A DNA stretch of 20,033 bases from assembly GCA_022826345.1 (NCBI GenBank), contig JAJDVB010000002.1, positions 1 to 20,033 on the forward strand. Direction: 5' to 3'. The stretch comes from Alphaproteobacteria bacterium (lineage in GTDB: Bacteria; Pseudomonadota; Alphaproteobacteria; UBA828). The notes under the pieces were generated by a model. That model had not been told where the DNA came from. It saw nothing but the letters and a program-made list of their open reading frames with translations, and did no database searches. A program made the translations under genes and the position numbers. Within the stretch, counting starts at the first letter, position 1. Every line of letters starts with the position of its first letter. This document shows positions 1 through 10,665 of this stretch, piece after piece.

Positions 1-717
1 ATCGGCTACAGCGACGACGAGCTGACAGAGGCCTGCTTCGCCCTAATCCGGCGCAACGAGCTCCGCCACTGCTACATCCGGCCGGTGATCATGCGGGGCT
101 ACGGCGCGATCGGGATGGACGGCATCGGCAGCCCCATCGAGACCTGGATTCCGGCCTGGGAGTGGGGCGCCTATCTCGGTGCCGACGCCCTGGAGCGGGG
201 CGTCGACGTCTGCGTCTCCTCCTGGAGCCGCGCCGCACCCAACACCTTCCCCGGCATGGCCAAGGCCACCGGGCATTACAACAACGCGCAACTCATCAAG
301 CTGGAGGCGATGGCCAACGGCTTCGTCGAGGCCATCGCGCTTACCCATGACGGGCTGATCAGCGAGGGCAGCGGCCAGAATCTCTTTGCGGTGATGGACG
401 ATGCCCTGCTGACGCCGCCGATCGACGGCAGCAACCTCTCCGGCATCACGCGGAACGCTGTGCTCACGATCGCCGCCGACCTCGACGTGCCGGTGCGAGA
501 ATGCCCGATGCCGCGCGAGCTGCTCTATTGCGCCGACGAGCTGTTCTTCTCGGGCACCGCCGCGGAGGTTACGCCGATCCGCTCCGTCGACCACATCACC
601 ATCGGCCCCGGCGGGATCGGCCCGATCACGCGGCGCATCCAGCGGCGTTTCTCCGACATCGTGAATGGCCGCTCCAACGACGATCACCGCTGGCTCACCC
701 TGGTCCCGCCCGCCTGA
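1..717 (+). CDS. ilvE: Branched-chain amino acid aminotransferase, 5' end outside the window
   Basis: Class IV PLP-dependent transaminase that interconverts valine, leucine and isoleucine with their 2-oxo acids, using glutamate/2-oxoglutarate. The frame is open from base 1 and stops at 715-717, so about 238 codons are visible. The family is near 300 residues, so roughly the first 65 lie off the left edge. Seen: the PLP-lysine context AKATGHYNNAQL (lysine codon 262-264), then the EGSGQNLF segment, the PGITR-like SGITRNAVL, and the C-terminal ELFFSGTAAEVTPIRSVD with the GPITRRIQ tail. All match the E. coli IlvE pattern. It completes the pathway whose earlier enzymes (ilvB, ilvN, ilvC, leuA) lie 8-12 kb away on the other strand. 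A D-amino-acid or aminodeoxychorismate-lyase relative is less likely given the TAAE(V/I)TP motif. Confidence 0.93.
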   Translation: MGYSDDELTEACFALIRRNELRHCYIRPVIMRGYGAIGMDGIGSPIETWIPAWEWGAYLGADALERGVDVCVSSWSRAAPNTFPGMAKATGHYNNAQLIKLEAMANGFVEAIALTHDGLISEGSGQNLFAVMDDALLTPPIDGSNLSGITRNAVLTIAADLDVPVRECPMPRELLYCADELFFSGTAAEVTPIRSVDHITIGPGGIGPITRRIQRRFSDIVNGRSNDDHRWLTLVPPA

Positions 718-763
718 GTAGGGTCACGATCGTCGGCAGCCCCTTGCGCAAGGGAAATCTGGT

Positions 764-1564
764 GTGACCGAGAGCCACGATCGCGCGGCCGCGCTTGCGG
801 ACCGGCTCTTCGCCGAGAACGTCGAAGGTTTGCCGTTCCGCCGCCCCAGGGGCGCCGAACGACCCGCGTCGCTCGACGAGGGATATCGCGTCCAGCAGCT
901 GCTCAACCAGAGATTCGCGGAGGCTGGGCGGGGCGGGATCGCCGGTTACAAGGTGGGCCTCACCTCCGAGGCCATCCAGACCATGTACGGGAGCGACCAG
1001 CCGATCAGCGGCGTGGTCTTCGAGACGGGAGTGCACCGCTCGCCCGCCCGGATCGTGCTCGCGGACTACACCCACCTCGGAATCGAGTTCGAGCTTGCGG
1101 TCGAGATCGGAGGCGAATTCCGGCCCGAGGACGCGCCGTTCACGCTGGAGGATGCGCGCGCCCGTGTCGCGGCCTGCATGCCGGCCTTTGAGCTGATCGA
1201 GGACCGCCATGCCGACCACGACGACGTCGACGCGCTCTCCATCCTCACGGACAACGCCTGGTGCGCCGGTGCGGTTGTCGGGCAGCCACAAATTGAATGG
1301 CGCTCCCTCGATCTCGCCGACACGCCGGTTTCACTCAGGGTCAACGATGGACCTCCGACGCCGGCGGTGACGGGCGCTGCCATGGGCAACCCGCTGAACT
1401 CCCTTGTGTGGCTCGCCAACCAATTCGCCTCGCGCGGGACGACGCTGGAGGCGGGCATGATCGTAATGACCGGAAGCACGCTGGCGACGCAGTTCCCGGC
1501 AGCGGGCGATCGCTTCGTCTACCAGATCGAGGCGCTGGGCGCGGTGGAAGCGACGGTCGTCTGA
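764..1564 (+). CDS. 2-keto-4-pentenoate hydratase-like protein (MhpD / fumarylacetoacetase superfamily)
   Basis: A 266-residue protein of the MhpD hydratase/decarboxylase branch of the fumarylacetoacetate hydrolase superfamily. These enzymes add water to 2-oxopent-4-enoate-type products of aromatic meta-cleavage, or decarboxylate related oxo acids. Seen: GYKVGLTS (residues 61-68), metal-ligand-type glutamates E108 and E110 in GIEFELAVEIG, E143 in PAFELIEDRHAD, and the NPLNSLVWLAN and GMIVMTGSTLA segments typical of the family. The start is GTG at 764, preceded by AAGGGAAA at about 750-757. It begins 46 bases after ilvE, so the two may be co-transcribed. No ring-cleavage or aldolase genes are next to it, so the true substrate is unknown and an aromatic pathway cannot be assumed. 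It is convergent with rodA. Confidence 0.88.
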   Translation: MTESHDRAAALADRLFAENVEGLPFRRPRGAERPASLDEGYRVQQLLNQRFAEAGRGGIAGYKVGLTSEAIQTMYGSDQPISGVVFETGVHRSPARIVLADYTHLGIEFELAVEIGGEFRPEDAPFTLEDARARVAACMPAFELIEDRHADHDDVDALSILTDNAWCAGAVVGQPQIEWRSLDLADTPVSLRVNDGPPTPAVTGAAMGNPLNSLVWLANQFASRGTTLEAGMIVMTGSTLATQFPAAGDRFVYQIEALGAVEATVV

Positions 1565-1581
1565 GCCGCCGATCCAGTCCG

Positions 1582-2730
1582 TTACCCGGCTGAACCAGGG
1601 CGGCGCGTGATGATGACGTCGCGGTGAACGCCGACGCAAAGAAGCAATCCGAGACCCAGCATCAGACTCAGCATGGCGCTGCCGCCGTAGGAGATCAGTG
1701 GCAGGGGCAGGCCCACGATGGGAATTAGGCCGATCACCATCGCGACATTGAAGAAGACGTGGAAGAAGAACGTGACCGTGATCCCCATGCCCAGCAGGCG
1801 GCCGAAGTGGTTGTTGCTGCGGGCCGAGATCACCACGCCGTAGGTCGCGATCCCCAGGTACAGCAGGAGCACTCCGGCCACCCCGAAGAAGCCCAGCTCC
1901 TCCGCCATCATCGTAAAGATGAAGTCGGTCTGCTTCTCCGGCAGGAAGTTGAGGTGGCTTTGGGTTCCCTGGAGATATCCCTTGCCGAAGAGGCCACCGG
2001 AGCCGAGCGCAATCTTCGACTGCAGGATGTGGTAGCCGGCGCCGAGCGGATCCGCTTCGGGGTTGAAGAACGTGAGTATTCGGGCCTTCTGATACTCGTG
2101 CAGGAACTGCCAGACGACCGGCCCGGAACCGAGTGCGATGACGACGGCGACTCCCATCTTCCACGCCTTGAGGCCAGCCAAGAACAGCATGATCGCGCCG
2201 CCGAGCGCGAGCAGCAGCGCGGTCCCCAGATCGGGCTGGCGCAGGATCAGCGCGGCGGGCGCGAGAATCATGAGCAGCGGCAACAGATAGGTGCGGATGC
2301 GGCCGATCCCCTCGAGCGGGACACCGTGGAAGTAGCGCGCGAGCGCGAGGATCAGCGCGATCTTCATAAGCTCCGAAGGCTGTAGCTGGATCACCCCCAG
2401 GTCGATCCAGCGCTGCGCCCCCTTCCCCGCAGCACCGAGCAACTCCACACCCACCAGCAGGGCGAATGCGAGGACGTAGATCGTGTACGCCGCGCGCAAC
2501 CAGAAGCCGATATCGATCAGCGCTACGCCGAGCATCAGCAGGAGACCCGCGCCGAACCAGACCATCTGGCGGGACGCCCAAGGCTCTGTGACGCCGCCGG
2601 AGGCGGAAATCAACATTCCGATGCCGACCGCACCAACGGTGCAGACGAGGACGACCAGGAACCAGTCGAGCCGAAGCAGCCGCTCGGTGATCCCGAAGCC
2701 CTGACGGCTGCTGACTTCGAACTGCGCCAT
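1582..2730 (-). CDS. rodA: Rod-shape peptidoglycan glycosyltransferase RodA (SEDS family)
   Basis: Polytopic inner-membrane SEDS protein that polymerises lipid II into glycan strands during side-wall growth, paired with PBP2. It is 382 residues, a normal length, with about ten hydrophobic segments. Seen: WIDLGVIQLQPSELMKI (about 108-124), RQPDLGTALLL (164-174), the catalytic-aspartate region LPEKQTDFIFTMMAEE with D269, and the C-terminal GLPLPLISYGGSAM (340-353). The last segment is the SEDS signature. The ATG overlaps the mrdA stop by one base (TGATG), which implies translational coupling, and this is the classic mrdA-rodA pair. It could be confused with FtsW, but the PBP2 neighbour and the HxNFLPEKQTDFIF sequence favour RodA. 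It is the last gene of the long minus-strand run. Confidence 0.96.
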   Translation of the reverse strand: MAQFEVSSRQGFGITERLLRLDWFLVVLVCTVGAVGIGMLISASGGVTEPWASRQMVWFGAGLLLMLGVALIDIGFWLRAAYTIYVLAFALLVGVELLGAAGKGAQRWIDLGVIQLQPSELMKIALILALARYFHGVPLEGIGRIRTYLLPLLMILAPAALILRQPDLGTALLLALGGAIMLFLAGLKAWKMGVAVVIALGSGPVVWQFLHEYQKARILTFFNPEADPLGAGYHILQSKIALGSGGLFGKGYLQGTQSHLNFLPEKQTDFIFTMMAEELGFFGVAGVLLLYLGIATYGVVISARSNNHFGRLLGMGITVTFFFHVFFNVAMVIGLIPIVGLPLPLISYGGSAMLSLMLGLGLLLCVGVHRDVIITRRPGSAG

Positions 2731-4613
2731 CAGGCGGTCTCGTGCGGGCGGATCAGCGCTTCGAGGTTGCGGGCGCGGCCCGAGGGGTCGCGGCGCTGAA
2801 CCTCACGCAGGATGTCGCGGGCGATGGGCGCCGCCACGGAGCCGCCGCTGCCGCCATGCTCGACGACGACCGCAACGCCATAGCGCGGCCGCTCCAACGG
2901 CGCGTAGGCAACGAAGAGCGCGTGGTCGCGCTCTTTCCAAGGACGGTCTTCGTTCTTTATCACCCCGGCGCGGTGCTCGCGTTCGGAGATCCGCCGTACC
3001 TGCACGCTCCCGGTCTTGCCCGCCATGGCCAACGCGGGCTCTTCGATGCGCGCTTGATAGGCGGTGCCCTTGGGCTCGTTCACGACAAAATTCATACCCT
3101 TGCGGACGATGTCCAAATGGGCGGGCGAAAGCCCCATGGGGTCGAACGTCTCGCTCTCCCGCGGCACCGGCTGTCCGTCCCGGATGACCTCAGCCAGGAG
3201 CCGAGGCTCCACCGCGATGCCGCCGTTGGCGATGCGCGCGACCATCACCGCGAGCTGAAGCGGCGTTGTGAGGAGATAGCCCTGGCCGATGCCCACGACC
3301 AGCGTCTCGCCGCCCTGCCAGGGCTCGCCAATCATGGCAAGCTTCCACTCGCGCGTCGGCACCAGGCCTGGCTTCTCGCCCGGCAGTTCGATGTCGAGCT
3401 TGCTACCGAAGCCGAAGCGCTCCGACATCGCCGCGATCCGGTCTATGCCGACACGCTTTGCCACCTCGTAGAAATAGACATCGCAGGACTCCATGAGACC
3501 CTGCACCATGGCGACGTGGCCGTGGCCGTAGCGCCGCCAGCAGCGAAATCGGCGCTTCCCGAGCTTTATGGAACCGTCGCAATAGAAACGCTGGTACGGG
3601 CTCACTTCGCCGCTTTCGAGCGCAGCCAACGCCACGATCATCTTGAATGTGGAGCCCGGCGAATACTGGCCGGCGACGGACTTGTTGCTGAGCGGGAAGC
3701 GCGGATGGCCGATCAGCTCCCGCCATTGCCGCTGGCTGATGCCGGACGTGAAGAGGTTGGGATCGTAGCTCGGCATCGACGCCAGCGCCAAGATCTCGCC
3801 CGAATGAACGTCGAGGACCACGGCCGATCCACTCTCTTCGCCGAAGCGGGCCGCGACGTACTGCTGAAGCCCGAGGTCGATGGTCAGCATGTGGTCGTCG
3901 CCCGGCCGGCCGGTCCTGCGGCTGAGCTCGCGGATGACGCGGCCGTAGGCGTTTACTTCGACCTGCCGGGAGCCGGCCTCGCCCCGCAGCGAGCCCTCCA
4001 GCACCTTCTCGGCGCCGTTCTTGCCGATGCGGAAGTCGGGCAGCGTGAGCAGCGGATCGTCCGTCCGCTCCAGATCCGATTCGTTGACGGCGCCCACATA
4101 ACCCACGATATGGACCGTATCGCGGCCGAAGGCGTAGAGGCGGCGGCTGCCCACGTCGATCATCACGCCGGGCAAGTCCGGCGCGTTGACCTCGATCTGC
4201 GAGACCTCGTCCCACGTCAGGTTCTCGCGGACCGTGATGGGAACGAATCTCTGCTTGCGCCTGGCTTCGCGCAGGACCCGCTCGCGGTCGTGGTCCTCGA
4301 TCGGCACCAGCGCTGCGATTTCGTCCAGCGCCTTGTCGAGATTCAGCGCCGCCTCCGGGACGACGACCAGCCGATAATTCAGCCGGTTCTCCGCAAGCAC
4401 CTGGCCGAAGCGGTCGAAGATGCGGCCTCGCGCCGGCGGCAGAAGCTGCATGTTGATGCGGTTCTCGTCGGCGAGAACCTGATAGCGCTCGGACTCCACG
4501 ACCTGGAGCTGATAGAGGCGCCCGGCGAGGCCGGCCGTAAGAAGCGCCTGCGCGCCGCCCACGATGATCGCGCGGCGCGTGAAAATGTTGGCGCGTCCCG
4601 TTTCGCCCCGCAT
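2730..4613 (-). CDS. mrdA: Penicillin-binding protein 2, elongasome transpeptidase
   Basis: Class B PBP that crosslinks lateral-wall peptidoglycan in the periplasm, working with RodA and MreCD. Numbered from ATG 4613 (627 residues): cytoplasmic tail, one membrane anchor about 13-31, the pedestal domain with PARGRIFDRFG near 60-70, then the transpeptidase domain. Active-site motifs are all present: STFK with nucleophile S321, SCD at S376 (PBP2 proteins use SxD where many PBPs use SxN), and KTG at K533. Start choice: an upstream in-frame TTG at 4637 adds eight residues but lies inside mreD. ATG 4613 follows the mreD TGA by one base and has GAGTGAG just before it. Its stop overlaps the rodA ATG by one base. 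Confidence 0.96.
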   Translation of the reverse strand: MRGETGRANIFTRRAIIVGGAQALLTAGLAGRLYQLQVVESERYQVLADENRINMQLLPPARGRIFDRFGQVLAENRLNYRLVVVPEAALNLDKALDEIAALVPIEDHDRERVLREARRKQRFVPITVRENLTWDEVSQIEVNAPDLPGVMIDVGSRRLYAFGRDTVHIVGYVGAVNESDLERTDDPLLTLPDFRIGKNGAEKVLEGSLRGEAGSRQVEVNAYGRVIRELSRRTGRPGDDHMLTIDLGLQQYVAARFGEESGSAVVLDVHSGEILALASMPSYDPNLFTSGISQRQWRELIGHPRFPLSNKSVAGQYSPGSTFKMIVALAALESGEVSPYQRFYCDGSIKLGKRRFRCWRRYGHGHVAMVQGLMESCDVYFYEVAKRVGIDRIAAMSERFGFGSKLDIELPGEKPGLVPTREWKLAMIGEPWQGGETLVVGIGQGYLLTTPLQLAVMVARIANGGIAVEPRLLAEVIRDGQPVPRESETFDPMGLSPAHLDIVRKGMNFVVNEPKGTAYQARIEEPALAMAGKTGSVQVRRISEREHRAGVIKNEDRPWKERDHALFVAYAPLERPRYGVAVVVEHGGSGGSVAAPIARDILREVQRRDPSGRARNLEALIRPHETA

Positions 4614-4614
4614 C

Positions 4615-5130
4615 TCACTCAGGCCGCGCGGCGGCAAGCACGCCGAGGGGGCGGAAGAGCAGCACGAATATCGGGAAGAGCAGCATCGTCAACACGACCT
4701 GCACGACGATGGGCAGCGGCGGCACCAGCACGCCGAAGCAGGCGGAGCTGATGATCCAGCTGAGCAGCCCGACCGCCGGCATGACCAGGGAGAAGCCCCA
4801 CCAGACGACGAGAAACGGCTTGCCGCGGAAGAAGGTGCGTTGCGAGGCGACGACTCCCTGAACGATGAGCAGCACCAACGCCGTCATGCCGAGCGGCGTT
4901 GCGGCGAGGAGGTCTTGCAGCACGCCGATGCCGAACGTCGCCGCATAGGGGAAGCGCTCTGGCCGGTAGATGGTCCAGTAGAAGACCGCCATTACCGCGA
5001 AGGCCGGCGTGACCTCGACGAATGCCGGCAGCCGCCAGGGGAGCGACGCCGCGAAAACGAGCATCACCGTGACGGTCACCGGGATCGCGCCGCGCACGGA
5101 GCGGTCGGCCCAGTGCAGCCAATCGCCCAT
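4615..5130 (-). CDS. mreD: Rod-shape-determining membrane protein MreD
   Basis: Small integral membrane protein of the elongasome that interacts with MreC and helps set PBP2/RodA activity. It is 171 residues from ATG 5130, within the usual 160-180. It is almost entirely hydrophobic with about five to six membrane segments. Recognisable features are FYWTIYRPERFPYAATFGIGVLQDLL (given here as FYWTIYRPE near residues 50-58 and GIGVLQDLL near 68-76) and a short FRPLG near the C-terminus. The ATG overlaps the mreC stop by one base (TGATG). A GTG one codon upstream at 5133 is possible but less natural. MreD sequences diverge widely, so the position between mreC and mrdA is much of the proof. Confidence 0.93.
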   Translation of the reverse strand: MGDWLHWADRSVRGAIPVTVTVMLVFAASLPWRLPAFVEVTPAFAVMAVFYWTIYRPERFPYAATFGIGVLQDLLAATPLGMTALVLLIVQGVVASQRTFFRGKPFLVVWWGFSLVMPAVGLLSWIISSACFGVLVPPLPIVVQVVLTMLLFPIFVLLFRPLGVLAAARPE

Positions 5131-6011
5131 CACCGCAGGCTCCCGGCGCGTTCGGCGCGGCGCGTTTCAGGCAAGACCCCCGGCACCACATAGTCGAGGA
5201 CGGTAACGTAATCGAGCCGCTCCCACACCACGAAGGGCTGCACCGTCGCGCGGTCCTTGTCGACCGCAGACACGATCCCGACATCGAGCGCCGGCGGGAA
5301 CATCCCGCCTTCTCCCGACGTCACGACACGATCGCCGGGCTTCGCCCTGGCATCAGTCGCAAGGAAGGCGAGGTAGGGATGCGGGCTGTTGTCACCGCGC
5401 AGAATCGTCCGGTCGCGGCTCTCCTCCAGCACCACGGGAATTCGCGAGTTCAGGTCGGTCAGCAAGAGGACTCGCGCCGTGTGCTGCCCCGCCTCCAGCA
5501 CGCGGCCCACCAGCCCGTCGTGGTTCACCACCGCCTGACCCTTCCGCACCCCGTGGGATTGCCCGGCGCTGACCATGACCATGTGGATGAAGGGACCGCC
5601 CGAATCCGCGATCACGCGGGCCGTGACGAAGCGCGCCCTCTGGTCCGGCACGACCTTGAGCATTCGCCGGAACATCTCGTTTTCGTAGCCGAGCTGCTCG
5701 GCCACCGCCTGCCACTTGCGGAGCTGCGCGTTGTCCTGCTCCAGGCGCTGGTTGCGCTCGTGAGCGCTCAAGATGCCGTCCAACTCGTCGAATCCGCCGG
5801 CGACTGTCGTCACGGGCTGAGAGAAGAACGCAAATATCGGGCTCACGGTGTCGGTGACACCGACACGCAGCTTCTCGATCAAGCGCGGTTCCGCCTGGCT
5901 CAGGATCATCAGGGTGATCGCCGCGCAGGCCAGCATTGCGTAGCCGAAGCGCTGGGCGAAGACCCTGCCCGGCACGGCCAGGACGAGATTGCGCCCCCGG
6001 CCTACCCTCAC
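5130..6011 (-). CDS. mreC: Rod-shape-determining protein MreC
   Basis: Bitopic periplasmic scaffold of the elongasome that binds and activates PBP2. It has 293 residues: a basic N-terminus, a membrane helix about 22-38, a coiled-coil stretch about 80-118 (ERNQRLEQDNAQLRKW and following), then the beta-rich MreC core with SAGQSHGVRKGQAVV, DGLVGRVLEAG, RVLLLTDLNSRIPV and SGEGGMFPPALDVG. The start codon is GTG at 6011. It is fixed by GGAGGT at 6016-6021, four bases upstream; no nearby ATG is better placed. It lies 56 bases downstream of mreB and overlaps mreD by one base. Confidence 0.96.
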   Translation of the reverse strand: MRVGRGRNLVLAVPGRVFAQRFGYAMLACAAITLMILSQAEPRLIEKLRVGVTDTVSPIFAFFSQPVTTVAGGFDELDGILSAHERNQRLEQDNAQLRKWQAVAEQLGYENEMFRRMLKVVPDQRARFVTARVIADSGGPFIHMVMVSAGQSHGVRKGQAVVNHDGLVGRVLEAGQHTARVLLLTDLNSRIPVVLEESRDRTILRGDNSPHPYLAFLATDARAKPGDRVVTSGEGGMFPPALDVGIVSAVDKDRATVQPFVVWERLDYVTVLDYVVPGVLPETRRAERAGSLR

Positions 6012-6067
6012 TTAGACCTCCAAACGTTACGCGGCGTATTCCGAATCGGGCCCGCGTAGCGGGAAAC

Positions 6068-7123
<1,056 letters not shown>

Positions 7124-7172
7124 CTAAACGGCAGCGGGGCAGGCAGGCCGCAGCCGGGGCCCACCCCGTCGT

Positions 7173-8719
<1,547 letters not shown>

Positions 8720-8723
<4 letters not shown>

Positions 8724-8761
8724 AACGGGCATCCTTTCACCCCGGCGGCTACGACAGTCAT
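8720..8761 (-). CDS. Possible 13-residue leader peptide overlapping the leuA start
   Basis: A short reading frame encoding MTVVAAGVKGCPL. Its ATG (8759-8761) is preceded by AGGGGAG four bases upstream, one of the better ribosome sites in the window. Its last sense codon is TTA, a leucine codon expected to be rare in such GC-rich DNA. Its TGA (8720-8722) overlaps the leuA ATG at 8723 in an ATGA arrangement, so terminating ribosomes could restart on leuA. It is in a different frame from leuA, so it is not an N-terminal extension. Seen: the frame, the ribosome site and the overlap. Inferred: translation and a regulatory role. Classical leucine leaders carry several Leu codons, and this has one. 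It could be chance. Confidence 0.4.
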
Positions 8762-9071
8762 CGCACTCCCCTGGTCGGTCGGCCGATTGCGCACGGCGAA
8801 CCGCTCAGGGGCAGCTAAGTCGCAGCCCGCGTGGGGTGGAATGTGCCTTGGCAGTAGCGTCGCGCAATTGGTGCATGCCCGCCGGCTCAGTCTCCGTAGG
8901 CACCGTCATCGGACCATGGCCCTCGACCCCATTTGCACGACATGAGCAGCCATCCGGGGCGGCACAAAGTCGATTCGCCGCCCGGGTTCTGGAGACTTGT
9001 ACGCCCAACCTCTTGGGCGAAGCAACGAATTTGTCGCCTTGCGATGGTGCCCCTGCTTGTGCCGAGAGTCG
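8762..9071 (-). other. Spacer between ilvC and leuA with inverted repeats, no convincing gene
   Basis: About 310 bases upstream of the leader ORF hold no recognisable protein or RNA gene. Seen: a perfect 7-bp inverted repeat with a 4-base loop at 9002-9019 (CGCCCAA/TTGGGCG); an overlapping alternative 5-bp pairing at 9016-9020 with 9034-9038 (GGCGA/TCGCC); and a 10-bp stem with one mismatch at 8954-8963 with 8977-8986. None is followed on the minus strand by a T-run, so they are not standard intrinsic terminators. They may be mRNA-stability or processing elements downstream of ilvC, or part of the leuA leader. A leuA promoter would be expected here, but I could not point to a convincing -35/-10 pair. 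Short frames in the spacer look like no known family. Confidence 0.45.
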
Positions 9072-10091
9072 TCAATTCTTGCTGCGATCGACCAGCCGGG
9101 CCTCGGCGATCCACGGCATCATCGCCCGGAGCCGCTCGCCCACTTCCTCCAGCGGGTGCTCGGCGGCACGCGCGCGCATCGCCTTGAAGGAGGACTGGCC
9201 GGCGGCGTTCTCCGTCATCCACTCGGTGGTGAACCGGCCGTCCTGGATGTCCGCGAGGATCGTCTTCATGCGCTCCCGCGTCGCGTCGTCGATGACGCGG
9301 GGCCCGCGCGTGTAATCGCCGTACTCGGCGGTGTTGGAGATCGAGTAGCGCATGTTGGCGATGCCGCCCTCGTACATCAGGTCGACGATCAGCTTGACCT
9401 CGTGGAGGCACTCGAAATAGGCCATCTCGGGCGCGTAGCCGGCGTCCACCAGGGTCTCCCAGGCAGCGGTGATCAGCGACGTGAGGCCGCCACAGAGCAC
9501 CACCTGCTCGCCGAAGAGATCGGTCTCGACCTCCTCGCGGAAGCTGGTCTCGATGATGCCGGCCCGGCCGCCGCCGATGCCCGACGCGTAAGACAGGCCG
9601 ATTTCCTTGGCGTTGCCCGAGGGGTCCCGCGCCAGCGCGAGCAGGCAGGGCACGCCGCCGCCCCGCTGATACTCCGAGCGCACCGTGTGCCCCGGCCCCT
9701 TGGGCGCCACCATGAAGACGTCGAGATCAGGCCGGGGCTCGATCAGGCGGAAGTGGATGTTGAGCCCGTGGGCGAAGGCCAGCGCCGCGCCCTCCTTCAT
9801 GGAGCCGTGCAGCACCTCGGCGTAGAGCTGGCGCTGCAGCTCGTCCGGGGTGAGTACCATCACGACATCGCCGAAGCGCGCGGCCTCCTCGATATCCATG
9901 ACCGTGAGCCCGGCGGCCTCCACCTTGGCCGCGCTTGCGGAGCCCGGCCTGAGCCCAACGGCAACCTCCTCGACCCCGCTCTCCTTCAGGTTGTTCGCGT
10001 GCGCGAAGCCCTGGCTGCCGTAGCCGATGATCGAGACCTTCTTCGACTTGATCAGGTTCAGATCGGCATCGCGATCGTAGTAGACCCGCAT
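9072..10091 (-). CDS. ilvC: Ketol-acid reductoisomerase, class I (NADP-dependent)
   Basis: Converts 2-acetolactate or 2-aceto-2-hydroxybutyrate to the dihydroxy acids of valine/leucine and isoleucine synthesis by Mg2+-dependent alkyl migration and reduction. It has 339 residues, the exact size of the short class I enzyme. Seen: dinucleotide motif GYGSQG (23-28); the loop after strand two, GLRPGSAS (46-53), whose Arg and Ser residues fit NADPH use; catalytic H108; Mg ligands D191 and E195 in ETDLFGEQ; E227 and E231 in FECLHEVK; and S252. ATG 10091 has GGGAGAG just upstream. It lies 42 bases after ilvN with a perfect hairpin in between, and is the last gene of the ilv block. Confidence 0.98.
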   Translation of the reverse strand: MRVYYDRDADLNLIKSKKVSIIGYGSQGFAHANNLKESGVEEVAVGLRPGSASAAKVEAAGLTVMDIEEAARFGDVVMVLTPDELQRQLYAEVLHGSMKEGAALAFAHGLNIHFRLIEPRPDLDVFMVAPKGPGHTVRSEYQRGGGVPCLLALARDPSGNAKEIGLSYASGIGGGRAGIIETSFREEVETDLFGEQVVLCGGLTSLITAAWETLVDAGYAPEMAYFECLHEVKLIVDLMYEGGIANMRYSISNTAEYGDYTRGPRVIDDATRERMKTILADIQDGRFTTEWMTENAAGQSSFKAMRARAAEHPLEEVGERLRAMMPWIAEARLVDRSKN

Positions 10092-10117
10092 CGTGCTCTC
10101 CCAAGTTGGCGTTGCGT

Positions 10118-10132
10118 GCGGCCCGAGGCCGC
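10118..10132. repeat. Hairpin between ilvN and ilvC
   Basis: Perfect inverted repeat GCGGCC-CGA-GGCCGC (6-bp stem, 3-base loop) one base after the ilvN stop and 26 bases before the ilvC start. There is no T-run, so it is probably not a terminator. It could slow 3'-5' mRNA decay or separate the expression of ilvBN from ilvC. Confidence 0.6.
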
Positions 10133-10133
10133 G

Positions 10134-10640
10134 TCAGATCGATTCCTTGCCGCGCGTAATCGCGACCACGCCCGTGCGCGATATCTCGGTCAGCCCCAGC
10201 GGCGTCATCAGCCGGATGAAGGCGTCGATCTTGGTGCCCTTCCCGGTCATCTCGAACACGAACGAGTCGATTTCGCTGTCGACCACATGGGCGCGGAAGA
10301 TGTCCGCGATGCGGAGCGATTCGACCCGCTTCTCGCCGGTGGCCACGACCTTGATGAGGGCGAGCTCGCGCTCGATGTAAGGGCCTTCGCTGCCGAGGTC
10401 GGAGACCTTGTGGATCGGCACCAGGCGGTCGAGCTGCGCCTTGATCTGCTCGATGACCATGGCGGAGCCCGAGGTCACCAGATTGATGCGCGAAAGGCGC
10501 TTGTCGTGCTCGACCTCGGCGACGGTCAGGCTCTCGATGTTGTAGCCGCGGCCCGAGAAAAGCCCGATGACCCGCGCCAGCACGCCGGGCTCGTTCTCCA
10601 CGAGCACGGAAAGCGTGCGGCGCCCGGCGTCGTCCGTCAC
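10134..10640 (-). CDS. ilvN: Acetolactate synthase, small regulatory subunit
   Basis: Regulatory partner of IlvB (also named IlvH) that raises catalytic activity and binds valine for feedback inhibition. It has 168 residues, normal for the family. An N-terminal ACT domain spans about 9-80 (LSVLVENEPGVLARVIGLFSGRGYNIESL region: TLSVLVENEPG, then FSGRGYNIESLTV), followed by the C-terminal ALS_ss_C domain with IFRAHVVDSE and ending in RTGVVAITRG. The start is GTG 10640, chosen because GGAGGG lies at 10648-10653, seven bases upstream. An in-frame GTG at 10691 would add 17 Pro/Gly-rich residues with no homology look. It is separated from ilvB by 107 bases containing two hairpins. Confidence 0.96.
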   Translation of the reverse strand: MTDDAGRRTLSVLVENEPGVLARVIGLFSGRGYNIESLTVAEVEHDKRLSRINLVTSGSAMVIEQIKAQLDRLVPIHKVSDLGSEGPYIERELALIKVVATGEKRVESLRIADIFRAHVVDSEIDSFVFEMTGKGTKIDAFIRLMTPLGLTEISRTGVVAITRGKESI

Positions 10641-10665
10641 GGCCGTTCCCTCCGGGCCGCCTGTA

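Noticed and set aside
1565..1581. Bidirectional terminator between the hydratase gene and rodA
   Set aside because: Only 17 bases separate the stops, with no stem or T-run. Any termination signal must lie inside a coding region or be Rho-dependent.
2742..4751. Open frame of 669 codons on the plus strand opposite mrdA
   Set aside because: It is the mirror of a GC-rich gene: mrdA on the other strand has every PBP2 motif, and the antisense product is rich in Arg, Ala, Asp and His with no recognisable domain.
8805..9008. Minus-strand frame of 67 codons upstream of leuA as a leucine leader peptide
   Set aside because: No run of Leu codons, no clear ribosome site and no terminator after it. The 13-codon frame nearer leuA is better supported.
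8941..9020. Possible tRNA in the ilvC-leuA spacer suggested by nested stems
   Set aside because: No T-loop consensus, no anticodon arm of the right size and no acceptor stem could be drawn on either strand.
8887..9411. Minus-strand frame of 174 codons overlapping ilvC and the ilvC-leuA spacer
   Set aside because: Most of it is out of frame within ilvC, and the part in the spacer shows no known family or good start.
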